Assembly: GCF_001945445.1 (NCBI RefSeq)
Contig: NZ_MSXW01000015.1
Location: forward strand, 92,964 to 156,963
Direction: 5' to 3'
Length of the DNA: 64,000 nt
Source of the DNA: Pseudomonas sp. PA27(2017)
GTDB taxonomy: Bacteria > Pseudomonadota > Gammaproteobacteria > Pseudomonadales > Pseudomonadaceae
Positions 42,766 to 53,096 of the stretch are shown piece after piece. Below the pieces are notes generated by a model. That model ran no database searches. It saw only the letters and a program-made list of their open reading frames with translations, and was not told where the DNA came from. A program made the position numbers and the translations under genes. Each line of letters starts with the position of its first letter. Position 1 is the stretch's first letter.

Positions 42766-42851
42766 CTTCGTGGCGTTCGATTCGTTCCCGGATGTTGCAG
42801 CGACCAGACTCCGCCTCCATCACTTCCCTCTCCTCTTGGCGGATCGAAATC

Positions 42852-44072
42852 ATGGAACAGTCCAACCCAAGGCTCTGGCAATTCCCCCTGGCCCTAACCG
42901 CAGCGCTCGTACTGGCCGCCTGTGGCAAGAGCCAGGAAACCGCACAGCAGATGCCTACCCCCAAGGTCAGCGTGGCCGAAGTCATCGAACAGCCCCTCAA
43001 CGAGTGGGACGAGTTCACCGGCCGCCTCGAGGCGCCGGAATCAGTGCAGATACGCCCGCGGGTGTCCGGCTTCATCGACAAGGTGAGCTTCACCGAAGGC
43101 GCACTGGTGAAGAAAGGCGACCTGCTGTTCCAGATCGACCCGCGCCCGTTCCAGGCCGAAGTCAAACGCCTCGAGGCCCAGTTGCAACAAGCCCGCTCCA
43201 ATCAGGTACGGGCCAGCAGCGAAGCCCAGCGTGGTGAACGCCTGCGTGAAGGCAATGCGATCTCCACCGAGCTGGCCGATGCCCGTAAAAGCGCGGCACA
43301 GGAAGCCCAGGCCGCCGTGGCCGGCATCCAGGCCGAACTCGACAACGCCCGCCTGAACCTCAGCTTCACCCGCGTCATCGCGCCCATCGATGGCCGCGTC
43401 AGCCGTGCCGAAGTGACCGCCGGCAACCTGGTGACCGCTAGCGAATCGCTGCTCACCTCGCTGGTGTCCACCGACAAGGTGTACGCCTACTTCGACGCCG
43501 ACGAGCGCGCCTTCCTCAAGTACACCGAGCTGGCTCGCAAGGCCGGCCATGACAGCCGTAGCAAGAGCCCGGTGTACCTGGGCCTGTCCAACGAGGCCGG
43601 CAACCCGCATCTGGGCCAGCTGGACTTCCTCGACAACCAGGTCAACCCGCGCACCGGAACAATCCGCGGCCGCGCCGTGTTCGACAACCGTGACGGCACC
43701 TTCACCCCGGGCCTGTATGCGCGCCTGAAGCTGGTGGGCAGCGACACCTACGACGCCATGCTGATCCAGGACGTCGCCGTCGGTACCGACCTGGGCAAGA
43801 AGTTCGTGCTGGTGCTCGCTGACAACAACACCGTGGCCTATCGCTCCGTGGAGCTGGGGCCCAAGCTCGAGGGGCTGCGCATTGTCCGCAGTGGTCTGGC
43901 CAAGGGCGACCGCGTGGTGGTCAACGGCCTGCAGCGCGCGATACCGGGTAGCACCGTGGACCCGCAGAGCGTGCCGATGGCCGACGAGAAAACCCTGGCG
44001 ACGCTGGAAAAGCAGCGCAAGGCCGTAGCCTCGGCGCGCAATGACGAACCCCTGAAGGTCAGCCTCAAGTAA
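42852..44072 (+). CDS. mexE: MexE, periplasmic adaptor of the MexEF-OprN efflux pump
   Basis: The 406-aa membrane-fusion protein has a lipoprotein signal ending LAAC (Cys24), then PKVSVAEVIEQPLNEWDEFTG, the lipoyl domain (RPRVSGFIDKVSFTEGALVK), a coiled-coil hairpin (about 100-170) and the beta-barrel part (TSLVSTDKVYAYFDADERAF). It bridges the inner-membrane pump and the outer-membrane channel. Sequence blocks agree closely with P. aeruginosa MexE. ATG at 42852 gives the MEQSN start; an earlier ATG at 42792 lacks the signal. First gene of mexEF-oprN. Confidence 0.95.
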   Translation: MEQSNPRLWQFPLALTAALVLAACGKSQETAQQMPTPKVSVAEVIEQPLNEWDEFTGRLEAPESVQIRPRVSGFIDKVSFTEGALVKKGDLLFQIDPRPFQAEVKRLEAQLQQARSNQVRASSEAQRGERLREGNAISTELADARKSAAQEAQAAVAGIQAELDNARLNLSFTRVIAPIDGRVSRAEVTAGNLVTASESLLTSLVSTDKVYAYFDADERAFLKYTELARKAGHDSRSKSPVYLGLSNEAGNPHLGQLDFLDNQVNPRTGTIRGRAVFDNRDGTFTPGLYARLKLVGSDTYDAMLIQDVAVGTDLGKKFVLVLADNNTVAYRSVELGPKLEGLRIVRSGLAKGDRVVVNGLQRAIPGSTVDPQSVPMADEKTLATLEKQRKAVASARNDEPLKVSLK

Positions 44073-44172
44073 CACCGGGCCTCGCCCTCTCCCATTTCCT
44101 ACCCGAGAACCTGCTCGCGCCGCCCATGGCGTGGGCAGGCTGGGCTGTGCCCGCATCAAAAGGACATTAACG

Positions 44173-47100
44173 ATGAACTTCTCGCAGTTCTTCATCCAGC
44201 GGCCGATCTTCGCCGCCGTGCTCTCGCTGATCATCCTGATCGGCGGTGCCATCTCGCTGTTCCAGCTGCCGATCAGCGAATACCCGGAAGTGGTGCCGCC
44301 CACCGTGGTGGTGCGTGCCGACTTCCCCGGCGCCAACCCCAAGGTGATCGGCGAAACCGTGGCTTCGCCGCTCGAACAGGCCATCGTCGGCGTCGAGGGC
44401 ATGCTCTACATGTCGTCCCAGGCGACCAACGACGGGCGCATGACGCTGACCATCACCTTCGCCCTGGGCACCAACCTGGATACCGCCCAGGTGCAGGTGC
44501 AGAACCGCGTCACCCGCACCATGCCGACGTTGCCCACGGAAGTGCAGCGCCTCGGCGTGACGGTCGACAAGGCGTCGTCTGACATGACCATGGTCGTGCA
44601 CCTGACCTCGCCCAACGACGCCTACGACATGCTCTACCTGTCCAACTACGCGTCGTTGAACATCAAGGACGAGCTGGCTCGTCTCGATGGCGTCGGCGAC
44701 GTGCAACTGTTCGGTCTCGGTGACTACTCGATGCGCGTGTGGCTGGACCCGGACAAGGTCGCCTCCCGCGGGCTGACCGCCACCGATGTGGTCAACGCCA
44801 TCCGCGAGCAGAACCGCCAGGTGGCGGCCGGCTCCCTGGGCGCGCCACCGGCGGCCAGCGACAACAGCTTCCAGCTGTCGATCAATACCCAGGGCCGTCT
44901 GGTCAACGAGGAAGAGTTCGAGAACATCGTGGTGCGCGCCGGCGAGAACGGCGAGATCACCCGCCTCAAGGACATCGCCCGCATCGAACTGGGCTCCAAG
45001 CAATACGCCCTGCGTTCGCTGCTCAACAACAAGCCCGCCGTGGCCATGCCGATCTTCCAGCGCCCGGGCTCCAACGCCATCGCCATTTCCGATGCGGTGC
45101 GCGAGCGCATGGCCGAGCTCAAGCAGAGCTTCCCGGAAGGCGTGGATTACGAAATCGTCTACGACCCGACCATCTTTGTGCGCGGTTCCATCGAAGCGGT
45201 GGTGCACACACTGCTCGAAGCCATCGTGCTGGTAGTGCTGGTGGTGATCCTGTTCCTGCAGACCTGGCGCGCCTCGATCATCCCCCTGGCCGCCGTGCCG
45301 GTGTCGCTGATCGGCACCTTCGCGGTCATGCACATGTTCGGCTTCTCGCTCAACGCCCTGTCGTTGTTCGGGCTGGTATTGGCCATCGGTATCGTGGTGG
45401 ATGACGCCATCGTCGTGGTGGAGAACGTCGAACGCAACATCGGCCTCGGCAAGACGCCGCTGGAGGCGACCCGCCAGGCCATGAAGGAAGTCACCGGGCC
45501 GATCGTCGCCACCGCCCTGGTGCTCTGCGCCGTGTTCGTGCCGACCGCGTTCATCTCCGGCCTCACCGGGCAGTTCTATCAGCAGTTCGCGCTGACCATC
45601 GCCATCTCCACGGTGATCTCCGCCTTCAACTCGCTGACCCTGTCGCCGGCCTTGGCCGCCGTATTGCTCAAAGGTCATCACGAGCCCAAGGACCGCTTCT
45701 CGGTGGTGCTCGACCGTTTGTTCGGGCGCTGGCTGTTCAACCCCTTCAACCGCGTGTTCGAACGGGCCAGCCATGGCTACGTCGGCACCGTGCGCCGTGT
45801 GGTACGCGGCAGCGGCATCGCCCTGATCGTCTACGCGGGCCTCATGGGGCTGACCTATATGGGCTTTTCCAGCACCCCGACCGGCTTCGTACCGCCCCAG
45901 GACAAGCAGTACCTGGTGGCCTTCGCCCAGTTGCCGGACGCCGCCAGCCTGGACCGCAGCGAAGCGGTGATCAAGCGCATGTCGGACATCGCCGCCAAGC
46001 ACCCTGGCGTGGAAAACACCGTGTCGTTCCCGGGCCTGTCGATCAATGGCTTCACCAACAGCCCGAACAGCGGCATCGTGTTCGTCACCCTCAAGGATTT
46101 CGATCAGCGCAAGGACGCATCGCTGAGCGCCAACGCCATTGCCGCCGACCTCAACGGCCAGTTCTCCAGCATTCAGGAGGCCTACATCGCCATCTTCCCG
46201 CCACCGCCGGTGATGGGCCTGGGCACCATCGGCGGCTTCCGCGTGCAGCTGCAGGACCGTGGCAGCCTGGGGTACGAAGAGCTTTACAAGCAGACCCAGA
46301 ACATCATCGCCAAGAGCCAGAACGTGCCGGAGCTGGCCGGGTTGTTCACCAGCTATCAGGTCAACGTGCCCCAGGTGGAAGCCAACCTCGACCGCGAGAA
46401 GGCCAAGACCCACGGCGTGGCCATCGATGACATCTTCGACACCATGCAGGTCTACCTCGGCTCGCTGTACGCCAACGACTTCAACCGTTTTGGCCGTACC
46501 TACCAGGTCAACGTGCAGGCCGACCAGCGCTTCCGCCTGGACGCCGAGCAGATCGGCCAGCTGAAGGTACGCAACAACCGTGGCGAGATGATCCCGCTGT
46601 CGACCTTCGTCAAGGTCAGCGACAGCTCCGGCCCCGACCGGGTGATGCACTACAACGGCTTCATCACCGCCGAGATCAACGGCGCCGCAGCTCCCGGCTA
46701 CAGCTCCGGCCAGGCCGAAGCGGCGATGGCCAAGCTGCTCAAGGAAGAACTGCCCAACGGCATGAGCTACGAGTGGACCGAGCTGACCTATCAGCAGATC
46801 CTCGCCGGCAACACCGCGCTGTTCGTGTTCCCACTTTGCGTGCTGCTGGCCTTCCTGGTGCTGGCCGCCCAGTACGAGAGCTGGAGCCTGCCGCTGGCGG
46901 TGATCCTGATCGTACCGACGGTGCTGCTGTCGGCCATTACCGGGGTGATCCTGTCCGGCGGCGACAACAACATCTTCACCCAGATCGGCCTGATCGTATT
47001 GGTTGGCCTGGCATGCAAGAACGCGATTCTGATCGTCGAGTTCGCCAAGGAACAGCAGGAGCACGGCCTGGATCGCGTCGCCGCGGTGCTGGAAGCCTGC

Positions 47101-47349
47101 CGCCTGCGTCTGCGGCCGATCCTGATGACCAGCTTCGCCTTCATCATGGGCGTGGTCCCGCTGGTGCTGTCCAGCGGCGCCGGCGCGGAAATGCGCCATG
47201 CCATGGGCGTCGCGGTATTCAGCGGCATGCTCGGCGTGACCTTCTTCGGCCTGCTGCTCACCCCGGTGTTCTACGTACTGATTCGCGCCTTCGTGGAAAA
47301 ACGCCAGGCGCGCAAACAACAGGCCCGTCTGCAGGAGGCCCAGGCATGA
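44173..47349 (+). CDS. mexF: MexF, RND drug:proton antiporter
   Basis: The 1058-aa inner-membrane pump has the RND layout: twelve helices and two large periplasmic loops. The family N-terminus is FSQFFIQRPIFAAVLSLIIL; the proton-relay pair is D410/D411 in GIVVDDAIVVVENVER. Second-half blocks are PTGFVPPQDKQYL and GLACKNAILIVEFAKEQ. P. aeruginosa MexF exports chloramphenicol, fluoroquinolones, trimethoprim and quorum-sensing intermediates. The gap to mexE is 100 bp; the stop overlaps the oprN start by 4 bp. Confidence 0.97.
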   Translation: MNFSQFFIQRPIFAAVLSLIILIGGAISLFQLPISEYPEVVPPTVVVRADFPGANPKVIGETVASPLEQAIVGVEGMLYMSSQATNDGRMTLTITFALGTNLDTAQVQVQNRVTRTMPTLPTEVQRLGVTVDKASSDMTMVVHLTSPNDAYDMLYLSNYASLNIKDELARLDGVGDVQLFGLGDYSMRVWLDPDKVASRGLTATDVVNAIREQNRQVAAGSLGAPPAASDNSFQLSINTQGRLVNEEEFENIVVRAGENGEITRLKDIARIELGSKQYALRSLLNNKPAVAMPIFQRPGSNAIAISDAVRERMAELKQSFPEGVDYEIVYDPTIFVRGSIEAVVHTLLEAIVLVVLVVILFLQTWRASIIPLAAVPVSLIGTFAVMHMFGFSLNALSLFGLVLAIGIVVDDAIVVVENVERNIGLGKTPLEATRQAMKEVTGPIVATALVLCAVFVPTAFISGLTGQFYQQFALTIAISTVISAFNSLTLSPALAAVLLKGHHEPKDRFSVVLDRLFGRWLFNPFNRVFERASHGYVGTVRRVVRGSGIALIVYAGLMGLTYMGFSSTPTGFVPPQDKQYLVAFAQLPDAASLDRSEAVIKRMSDIAAKHPGVENTVSFPGLSINGFTNSPNSGIVFVTLKDFDQRKDASLSANAIAADLNGQFSSIQEAYIAIFPPPPVMGLGTIGGFRVQLQDRGSLGYEELYKQTQNIIAKSQNVPELAGLFTSYQVNVPQVEANLDREKAKTHGVAIDDIFDTMQVYLGSLYANDFNRFGRTYQVNVQADQRFRLDAEQIGQLKVRNNRGEMIPLSTFVKVSDSSGPDRVMHYNGFITAEINGAAAPGYSSGQAEAAMAKLLKEELPNGMSYEWTELTYQQILAGNTALFVFPLCVLLAFLVLAAQYESWSLPLAVILIVPTVLLSAITGVILSGGDNNIFTQIGLIVLVGLACKNAILIVEFAKEQQEHGLDRVAAVLEACRLRLRPILMTSFAFIMGVVPLVLSSGAGAEMRHAMGVAVFSGMLGVTFFGLLLTPVFYVLIRAFVEKRQARKQQARLQEAQA

Positions 47350-48758
47350 ATTCGATGACTCACTTGGTGCCACGCACGCTGCTGATCTCAGCCCTGGCGC
47401 TGGCCATCAGCGCCTGCGCGGTCGGCCCGGACTACCAGGCGCCGCAGGATGCCACCGTGGTGTCGGCGCAAGCGGCCCAGGGCCGCTACGACACCGCCCG
47501 CTTCGAAGCGCAGTGGTGGCAACAGTTCGACGACCCGACCCTGAATCAACTGGTCGATCAGTCGCTGCAGAACAACCGCGAGCTGCGCGTGGCCTACGCC
47601 CGGCTGCGCGCTGCCCGGTCGATTCGCGACGACGTCGCTAACGACCGTCTGCCCACCGTGACCAGCCGGGCCAGCAGCGAAATCGGCAAGGCCCAGCAGC
47701 CCGGCGTGACCGAGCAGCGGGTCAATGCCGAGCGTTATGACCTGGGCCTGGACATGGCCTGGGAGCTCGATCTGTTCGGTCGCATCCAGCGCCAGCTGGA
47801 AGCCAGCGAGGCGCAGATCGAAGTGGCCCAGGCCGACTATCAGCAGCTGCAGGTCAGCCTGATCGCCGAACTGGTCGACGCCTACGGCACCTTGCGTGGA
47901 GCGCAGTTGCGCGAAGGCATCGCCCGCTCCGATCTGCAGAACCAGCAGTCGTCTCGGGACATCATCGAGCGTCGCCGCGAAGTCGGTATGGGCAGCGAGC
48001 TGGACGTGCTGCGCTCCGACGCCCGCCTGGCGGCCACCGAAGCGACGCTGCCGCAACTGCAGGCGCAGCAGGTGCGGGCGCGCAACCGCATTGCCACCCT
48101 GCTCGGCCAACGCCCGGAGCAACTCAGCGTGGACTTGGCGCCGCGCCCGCTGCCGGCCATTGCCAAGGCACTGCCGATCGGTGACCCGGGCGAGCTGCTG
48201 CGTCGCCGGCCGGACGTGCGCGCCGCCGAACGCGAGCTGGCGGCGGCTACCGCCCAGGTCGGCGTGGCCACGGCGGATCTGTTCCCGCGGGTCAGCCTGT
48301 CCGGCTTCCTCGGCTTTACCGCCGGCCGCGGCTCGCAGCTCGGCTCCTCGGCAGCGCGCGCCTGGGGCGTGGCGCCAACCATCAGTTGGGCCGCGTTCGA
48401 CCTTGGCAGCGTCAGGGCCCGCCTGCGCGGCGCCGAAGCGGATGCCGACGGCGCCCTGGCGAGTTACGAGCAGCAGGTGCTGCTGGCCCTTGAGGAATCG
48501 GAGAACGCCTTCAGCGACTACGGCAAACGCCAGCAGCGTCTGCTGTCGCTGGTGCGCCAGTCCGAGGCCAGCCGCGCCGCCGCAGCCCAGGCCGCCCTGC
48601 AGTACCGCGAAGGCAGCGCTGATTTCCTCGTGCTGCTCGACGCCGAACGCGAACGCCTGGCCGCCGAAGACAGCCAGGCCCAGGCCGAGGTCGAGCTGTA
48701 TCAGGGCATCGTCGCCATCTACAAGGCCCTGGGTGGCGGTTGGCAGCCGGCCTCCTGA
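47346..48758 (+). CDS. oprN: OprN, outer-membrane channel of MexEF-OprN
   Basis: The 470-aa TolC-like lipoprotein has a signal ending ISAC (Cys24), then AVGPDYQAPQ. Both internal repeats of the outer-membrane factor family are visible: WWQQFDDPTLNQLVDQSLQN, then helix pairs; and LLRRRPDVRAAERELAAATA, GVATADLFPRVSLSGFLGF. It overlaps mexF (ATGA) and is the last gene of the operon. A terminator follows at 48799. Confidence 0.96.
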   Translation: MNSMTHLVPRTLLISALALAISACAVGPDYQAPQDATVVSAQAAQGRYDTARFEAQWWQQFDDPTLNQLVDQSLQNNRELRVAYARLRAARSIRDDVANDRLPTVTSRASSEIGKAQQPGVTEQRVNAERYDLGLDMAWELDLFGRIQRQLEASEAQIEVAQADYQQLQVSLIAELVDAYGTLRGAQLREGIARSDLQNQQSSRDIIERRREVGMGSELDVLRSDARLAATEATLPQLQAQQVRARNRIATLLGQRPEQLSVDLAPRPLPAIAKALPIGDPGELLRRRPDVRAAERELAAATAQVGVATADLFPRVSLSGFLGFTAGRGSQLGSSAARAWGVAPTISWAAFDLGSVRARLRGAEADADGALASYEQQVLLALEESENAFSDYGKRQQRLLSLVRQSEASRAAAAQAALQYREGSADFLVLLDAERERLAAEDSQAQAEVELYQGIVAIYKALGGGWQPAS

Positions 48759-48798
48759 ACGCCTTTTCCCTACATGGCCGGTTCGCAGGCCCCTGATG

Positions 48799-48832
48799 CC
48801 CCGCCACTCGAGTTCGAGTGCGGGGTTTTTTT
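48799..48832 (+). terminator. Terminator of mexEF-oprN
   Basis: CCCCGCCACTCGA pairs with TCGAGTGCGGGG (one bulged C) around a 2-nt gap, followed by seven T residues. It is 40 bp after the oprN stop. Confidence 0.9.
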
Positions 48833-48849
48833 CGGGTTGTGGATGGCTC

Positions 48850-48960
48850 CCGCGGTTACCGATCCCGCGCTCTGCGTGGAAATGCAGCCATCGACGCTCC
48901 GCTTTGCGCACCTAAGCGCTCCGCAGCGCTCGATAGCGGGCACGGAGCGTGGGGAACGAT
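48850..48960. repeat. Degenerate intergenic repeat with GC-rich inverted segments
   Basis: GCGCTCTGCGTGGAAATGCA, then CGACGCTCCGC, and finally CACGGAGCGTGGGGAACG, resemble pieces of a GC-rich extragenic repeat with a GTTCCC/GGGAAC-type core that I recall from Pseudomonas genomes. No protein is encoded. Together with the terminator and the palindrome at 48979 it fills the 333-bp gap between oprN and the FNT gene. Confidence 0.35.
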
Positions 48961-48978
48961 TTCAGTGCCAAGTGACGC

Positions 48979-48998
48979 CATCTATTGATCAATAGATG
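48979..48998. promoter_or_regulatory. Perfect 20-bp palindrome, candidate operator
   Basis: CATCTATTGATCAATAGATG is identical on both strands. It lies 94 bp before the FNT start, directly followed by TTGACA (48999-49004) and an AT-rich stretch. Its centre TTGATCAA lacks the 4-nt spacer of an ANR/FNR box, so another dimeric regulator is more likely. Confidence 0.5.
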
Positions 48999-49091
48999 TT
49001 GACAATTAACAATTTTTGTGTTGTTGGGCAAAAATCAAGAACATAAACTGCGCGCCCCTTCGCTCTGGCTCTAGCCCGGGATTCTTTGCCG

Positions 49092-49871
49092 ATGTCCGTC
49101 AACACCCCGCAACAAATCGCCGTGCTGGTCATTCATACCGGCGTGCGCAAAAGTCGCATGCCGCTGCCCAGCGTGCTGATTCTTGGTTTCCTTGCTGGCG
49201 CCTTCATCGCGCTTGGTTTTCTCCTGGATATCCGTATCACTGCTCTGATCCCTGCAGAGTGGGAAAGCCTGGCCACGTTGCTGGGCGCGATGGTGTTTCC
49301 CCTGGGGTTGATTCTCGTCGTACTGGCCGGCGGTGAACTGCTCACCGGCAACATGATGTACCTGTCCATGGCCTTGTTTTCGCGGCAGATCGGCGCGGCG
49401 GCGCTGCTGCGCAACTGGTTCTGGGTGACCCTGGCCAATTTCGTCGGGGCCTTTTTCGTCGCCCTGGCATTCGGCCATTTTCTCGGCGTGATCGAAGGGC
49501 CGATTTTGGATAAGACCCTGGCCATCGCCCATGCCAAGGCCAATGCGGGATTCATGCATGCTTTCGTATCCGCCATCGGCTGCAACTGGCTGGTGTGCCT
49601 GGGCATCTGGCTGGGCCTGTCGAGCCAACAGGTGGCCGGAAAGATTCTCGCCATGTGGTTCCCGGTGATGGCCTTCGTTGCCATCGGTTTCCAGCACGTG
49701 GTGGCCAACATGTTCGTTCTGCCCATGGCCATCCTCAACGGCGAAATGGGCTGGGCAACCTACTTCGCCAACTTCGTGCCGGTGTTCCTCGGCAACATGA
49801 TCGGCGGTTCGGTATTCGTCGGCCTGGCCTATTACCTGTCGCTGCAGCCGAACATCGAACCGGCGCAATGA
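49092..49871 (+). CDS. Formate/nitrite transporter (FNT) family channel
   Basis: The 259-aa inner-membrane protein has six helices and the FNT layout: GAFIALGFLL, the first half-helix AGGELLTGNMMYLSMALFSR, NWFWVTLANFVGAFFVALAFG, GCNWLVCLGIWLGLSSQQVAG and FQHVVANMFVLPMAI, which holds the pore histidine. It passes formate, nitrite or a similar small anion. No formate or nitrite metabolism genes are adjacent, so the substrate is open. ATG at 49092 is used; a TTG two codons earlier is in frame. Confidence 0.88.
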   Translation: MSVNTPQQIAVLVIHTGVRKSRMPLPSVLILGFLAGAFIALGFLLDIRITALIPAEWESLATLLGAMVFPLGLILVVLAGGELLTGNMMYLSMALFSRQIGAAALLRNWFWVTLANFVGAFFVALAFGHFLGVIEGPILDKTLAIAHAKANAGFMHAFVSAIGCNWLVCLGIWLGLSSQQVAGKILAMWFPVMAFVAIGFQHVVANMFVLPMAILNGEMGWATYFANFVPVFLGNMIGGSVFVGLAYYLSLQPNIEPAQ

Positions 49872-49980
49872 TACTCGTGACAACCTGATTGTTTTCATCG
49901 CAATCCACGATTGCCGTTCAGGGCGCCTTCCGGTACAAACGGCACCTTGCCACCGTAGGCCTTCGCTCCTGGAGAATTGC

Positions 49981-50478
49981 ATGTCCCGCCCCGCCCCGCT
50001 GTTGCTGCTGATCGCCCTGGCCAGCGTCCTGATGCTCGCCGGTGCCCTGATTGCCCAGCATGTATTCGGTTGGGAGCCCTGCACCCTGTGCGTGCAGATC
50101 CGCCTGTGGCTATGCCTGACCGCCGTCATCGCCCTGCTGCTGAGCGCCGCCTCGGCAGCCCGCCAGACCTGGCTGTCGGTACTGCTGTGGCCCCTGCTGC
50201 TCGCTGCCAGCGGCATGGCGCTGATCGACAATGCCCACGTCACGCTGATCGAACTGGGTATCATGGAAAGCAGCAGTTGCTCGCCCTTCCCGTTCTACTA
50301 CCAGCAGCTGCCTCTGCACGAATACTGGCCTGGCGTGTTCATGAGCGGCGGCGTATGCGGCATGAACGACTACAAGATTCTCGGTGTGCCGTTCACCGCC
50401 TGGACACTGGCGAGCATCGCCGCGCTGTTCGTGCTGGTACTCGTCACCCTGTGGCGCAGCATCCGCGGCACGCGCTGA
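49981..50478 (+). CDS. dsbB: Disulfide bond formation protein B
   Basis: The 165-aa inner-membrane protein has four helices and the two redox pairs of DsbB: C34-T-L-C37 in EPCTLCVQIR, and C100/C126 in the second periplasmic loop. It reoxidises DsbA and passes electrons to ubiquinone. TGGAGAATTGC just before the ATG supplies the ribosome binding site. It is followed after 6 bp by a glycosyltransferase gene, so the two are probably cotranscribed. Pseudomonas often carries two DsbB homologues; which one this is cannot be told from sequence alone. Confidence 0.93.
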   Translation: MSRPAPLLLLIALASVLMLAGALIAQHVFGWEPCTLCVQIRLWLCLTAVIALLLSAASAARQTWLSVLLWPLLLAASGMALIDNAHVTLIELGIMESSSCSPFPFYYQQLPLHEYWPGVFMSGGVCGMNDYKILGVPFTAWTLASIAALFVLVLVTLWRSIRGTR

Positions 50479-50484
50479 GCCCTT

Positions 50485-51771
50485 ATGCGCAAGGTACTGG
50501 TGCTCGGCTACGTGTGGCCGGAGCCGCGTTCGTCTGCCGCTGGCAGCCGCATGCTGGAACTGCTCGGGGTGTTTCGCAGCCAGGGCTGGCAGGTCACCTT
50601 CGCCAGCGCTGCGGCATTGTCCACCCATCGTGCCGACCTGGCCACGCTTGCGATCGAGGAAGTCGCCGTCGCCCTGAACTGCGACAGCTTCGATCGCTAT
50701 GTCGCGAGCTTGCAACCGGATCTGGTGCTGTTCGACCGTTTCTTCACCGAGGAACAGTTCGGCTGGCGTGTGGAGCGGGCCTGGCCAACGGCGCTGCGGG
50801 TGCTCGACACCAGTGACCTGCATTGTCTGCGCGACGCCCGCCACGCTTTGCTCAAGGCCAGCCAGCAGGCCTGCGACAACGAAACCCAGCGGCATCAGGT
50901 CGGGCCCGTACAGGCATCCCCGCAGCAGCTGTACGCGGCCATGGCGACCGGCGACATGGCCCAGCGCGAAGTGGCGTCGATCTACCGCTGCGACCTGACG
51001 CTGATGATCTCCGCGTTCGAGATGCACCTGCTGCAGGAACAGTTCGGCGTGCCGGCGAGCCTCTTGCACGACTGCGCGCTGATGCTGATCCCGCCTGTGC
51101 TGGCCGACCTGCCCTTCGCCGAGCGTGCGCATTTCCTGAGCATCGGCAATTTCCGCCATGCGCCCAACTGGGACGCCGTGTTGTGGCTCAAGCACGCCTT
51201 ATGGCCGCTGATTCGCGCACGCTTGCCCCAGGCGCAGCTGCACGTCTACGGCGCCTACCCGCCCCCCAAGGCCACGGCGCTGCACAACCCCAGGCAGGGC
51301 TTTCACGTGTTGGGCTGGGTCGACGACGCGCATCGGGTGATGGCCCAGGCCCGGGTCTGCCTGGCGCCCCTGCGTTTCGGTGCGGGCATCAAGGGCAAGC
51401 TGGCCGATGCCATGGCCTGCGGCACGCCCAGCGTGACCACCCGTATCGGCAGCGAAGGCATGCACGGCGAGCTGCCATGGCCGGGGCACGTGAGCGACGA
51501 CGCCTTGGCCTTTGCCGAGGCGGCCGTGCAGCTTCATGAAGACCCGGCGACGTGGTCGCAAGCGCGTAGCCACATCGCGCCGCTGCTGCAGCAGCGCTTC
51601 GATCGCCCGCGGCTCGGCGCCGAACTGCTCACCAGGCTGGAGCAGTTATTGGAGACGCGCGAGCAGCATCGCCAGCTGAACTTCGTCGGCGCCATGCTGC
51701 GTCACCACCAGCACAAGAGCACCCAGTACATGTCCCAGTGGATCGCCGCCAAGAACGCACGCGGCGGCTGA
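50485..51771 (+). CDS. GT4-like glycosyltransferase
   Basis: The 428-aa protein resembles GT-B fold glycosyltransferases of family GT4. The N-terminal domain starts KVLVLGYVWPEPRSSAAGSR. The C-terminal donor domain has FLSIGNFRHAPNWDAVLWL, AQLHVYGAYPPP, GFHVLGWVDDAHRVMAQARV, APLRFGAGIKGKLADAMACG and TPSVTTRIGSEGM, the usual EX7E-like nucleotide-sugar region. Acceptor and sugar are unknown; no other glycan genes are adjacent. The C-terminus is a long helical tail (QLLETREQHRQLNFVGAML). Confidence 0.82.
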   Translation: MRKVLVLGYVWPEPRSSAAGSRMLELLGVFRSQGWQVTFASAAALSTHRADLATLAIEEVAVALNCDSFDRYVASLQPDLVLFDRFFTEEQFGWRVERAWPTALRVLDTSDLHCLRDARHALLKASQQACDNETQRHQVGPVQASPQQLYAAMATGDMAQREVASIYRCDLTLMISAFEMHLLQEQFGVPASLLHDCALMLIPPVLADLPFAERAHFLSIGNFRHAPNWDAVLWLKHALWPLIRARLPQAQLHVYGAYPPPKATALHNPRQGFHVLGWVDDAHRVMAQARVCLAPLRFGAGIKGKLADAMACGTPSVTTRIGSEGMHGELPWPGHVSDDALAFAEAAVQLHEDPATWSQARSHIAPLLQQRFDRPRLGAELLTRLEQLLETREQHRQLNFVGAMLRHHQHKSTQYMSQWIAAKNARGG

Positions 51772-51810
51772 CCTGACGCAAGCTGGCATTTTGCTAGATC
51801 ATTGCGCAGC

Positions 51811-51953
51811 AGGTTCTGCGCGAAAAGTCTCCGAGCGAAGGTCAGGCGAGGCAAAAATCGACGAGGACGCGGAGTTTACGAGCTGTAAATGAGCAGTCCG
51901 AGTCGATTTTTAACGAAGCATCACCGAGCGTAGGTACTTTTCGCGCAGAGCCT
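51811..51953. repeat. 143-bp inverted-repeat element (IS5-related MITE-like)
   Basis: AGGTTCTGCGCGAAAAGT (51811-51828) and ACTTTTCGCGCAGAGCCT (51936-51953) are inverted repeats with 16 of 18 pairs. The inside is also symmetric: AAAAATCGAC pairs with GTCGATTTTT, and GTTTAC with GTAAAT. The ends resemble those of IS5-type elements from memory. No protein is encoded. The 313-bp gap 51772-52084 holds this element, a sigma-54-type promoter and the dctP leader. Confidence 0.7.
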
Positions 51954-51972
51954 AGGACGGCTGTCACATATA

Positions 51973-51988
51973 TGGCGCCAGCATTGCA
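51973..51988 (+). promoter_or_regulatory. Sigma-54 (-24/-12) promoter of dctP
   Basis: TGGCGC-N5-TTGCA gives GG and GC exactly 10 bp apart, close to the RpoN consensus TGGCAC-N5-TTGCA. It lies about 97 bp before the dctP start. DctB/DctD-controlled, RpoN-dependent expression is established for C4-dicarboxylate uptake genes in Pseudomonas. Confidence 0.6.
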
Positions 51989-52054
51989 GTAGACTTCGCC
52001 TACAATCCTAAGCGGTACCCACGGGCGCTACTGCCAACCGGCGTCCGACCGTAA

Positions 52055-53086
<1,032 letters not shown>

Positions 53087-53096
53087 TCGTTCCACA

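Noticed and set aside
44167..47373. A 1068-codon open frame opposite mexF
   Set aside because: It mirrors the mexF codons, is rich in His, Gln and Gly, and has no domain; mexF itself is unmistakable.
48979..48998. ANR/FNR box before the FNT channel
   Set aside because: The FNR-type site needs TTGAT-N4-ATCAA; here the halves are fused without the 4-nt spacer.
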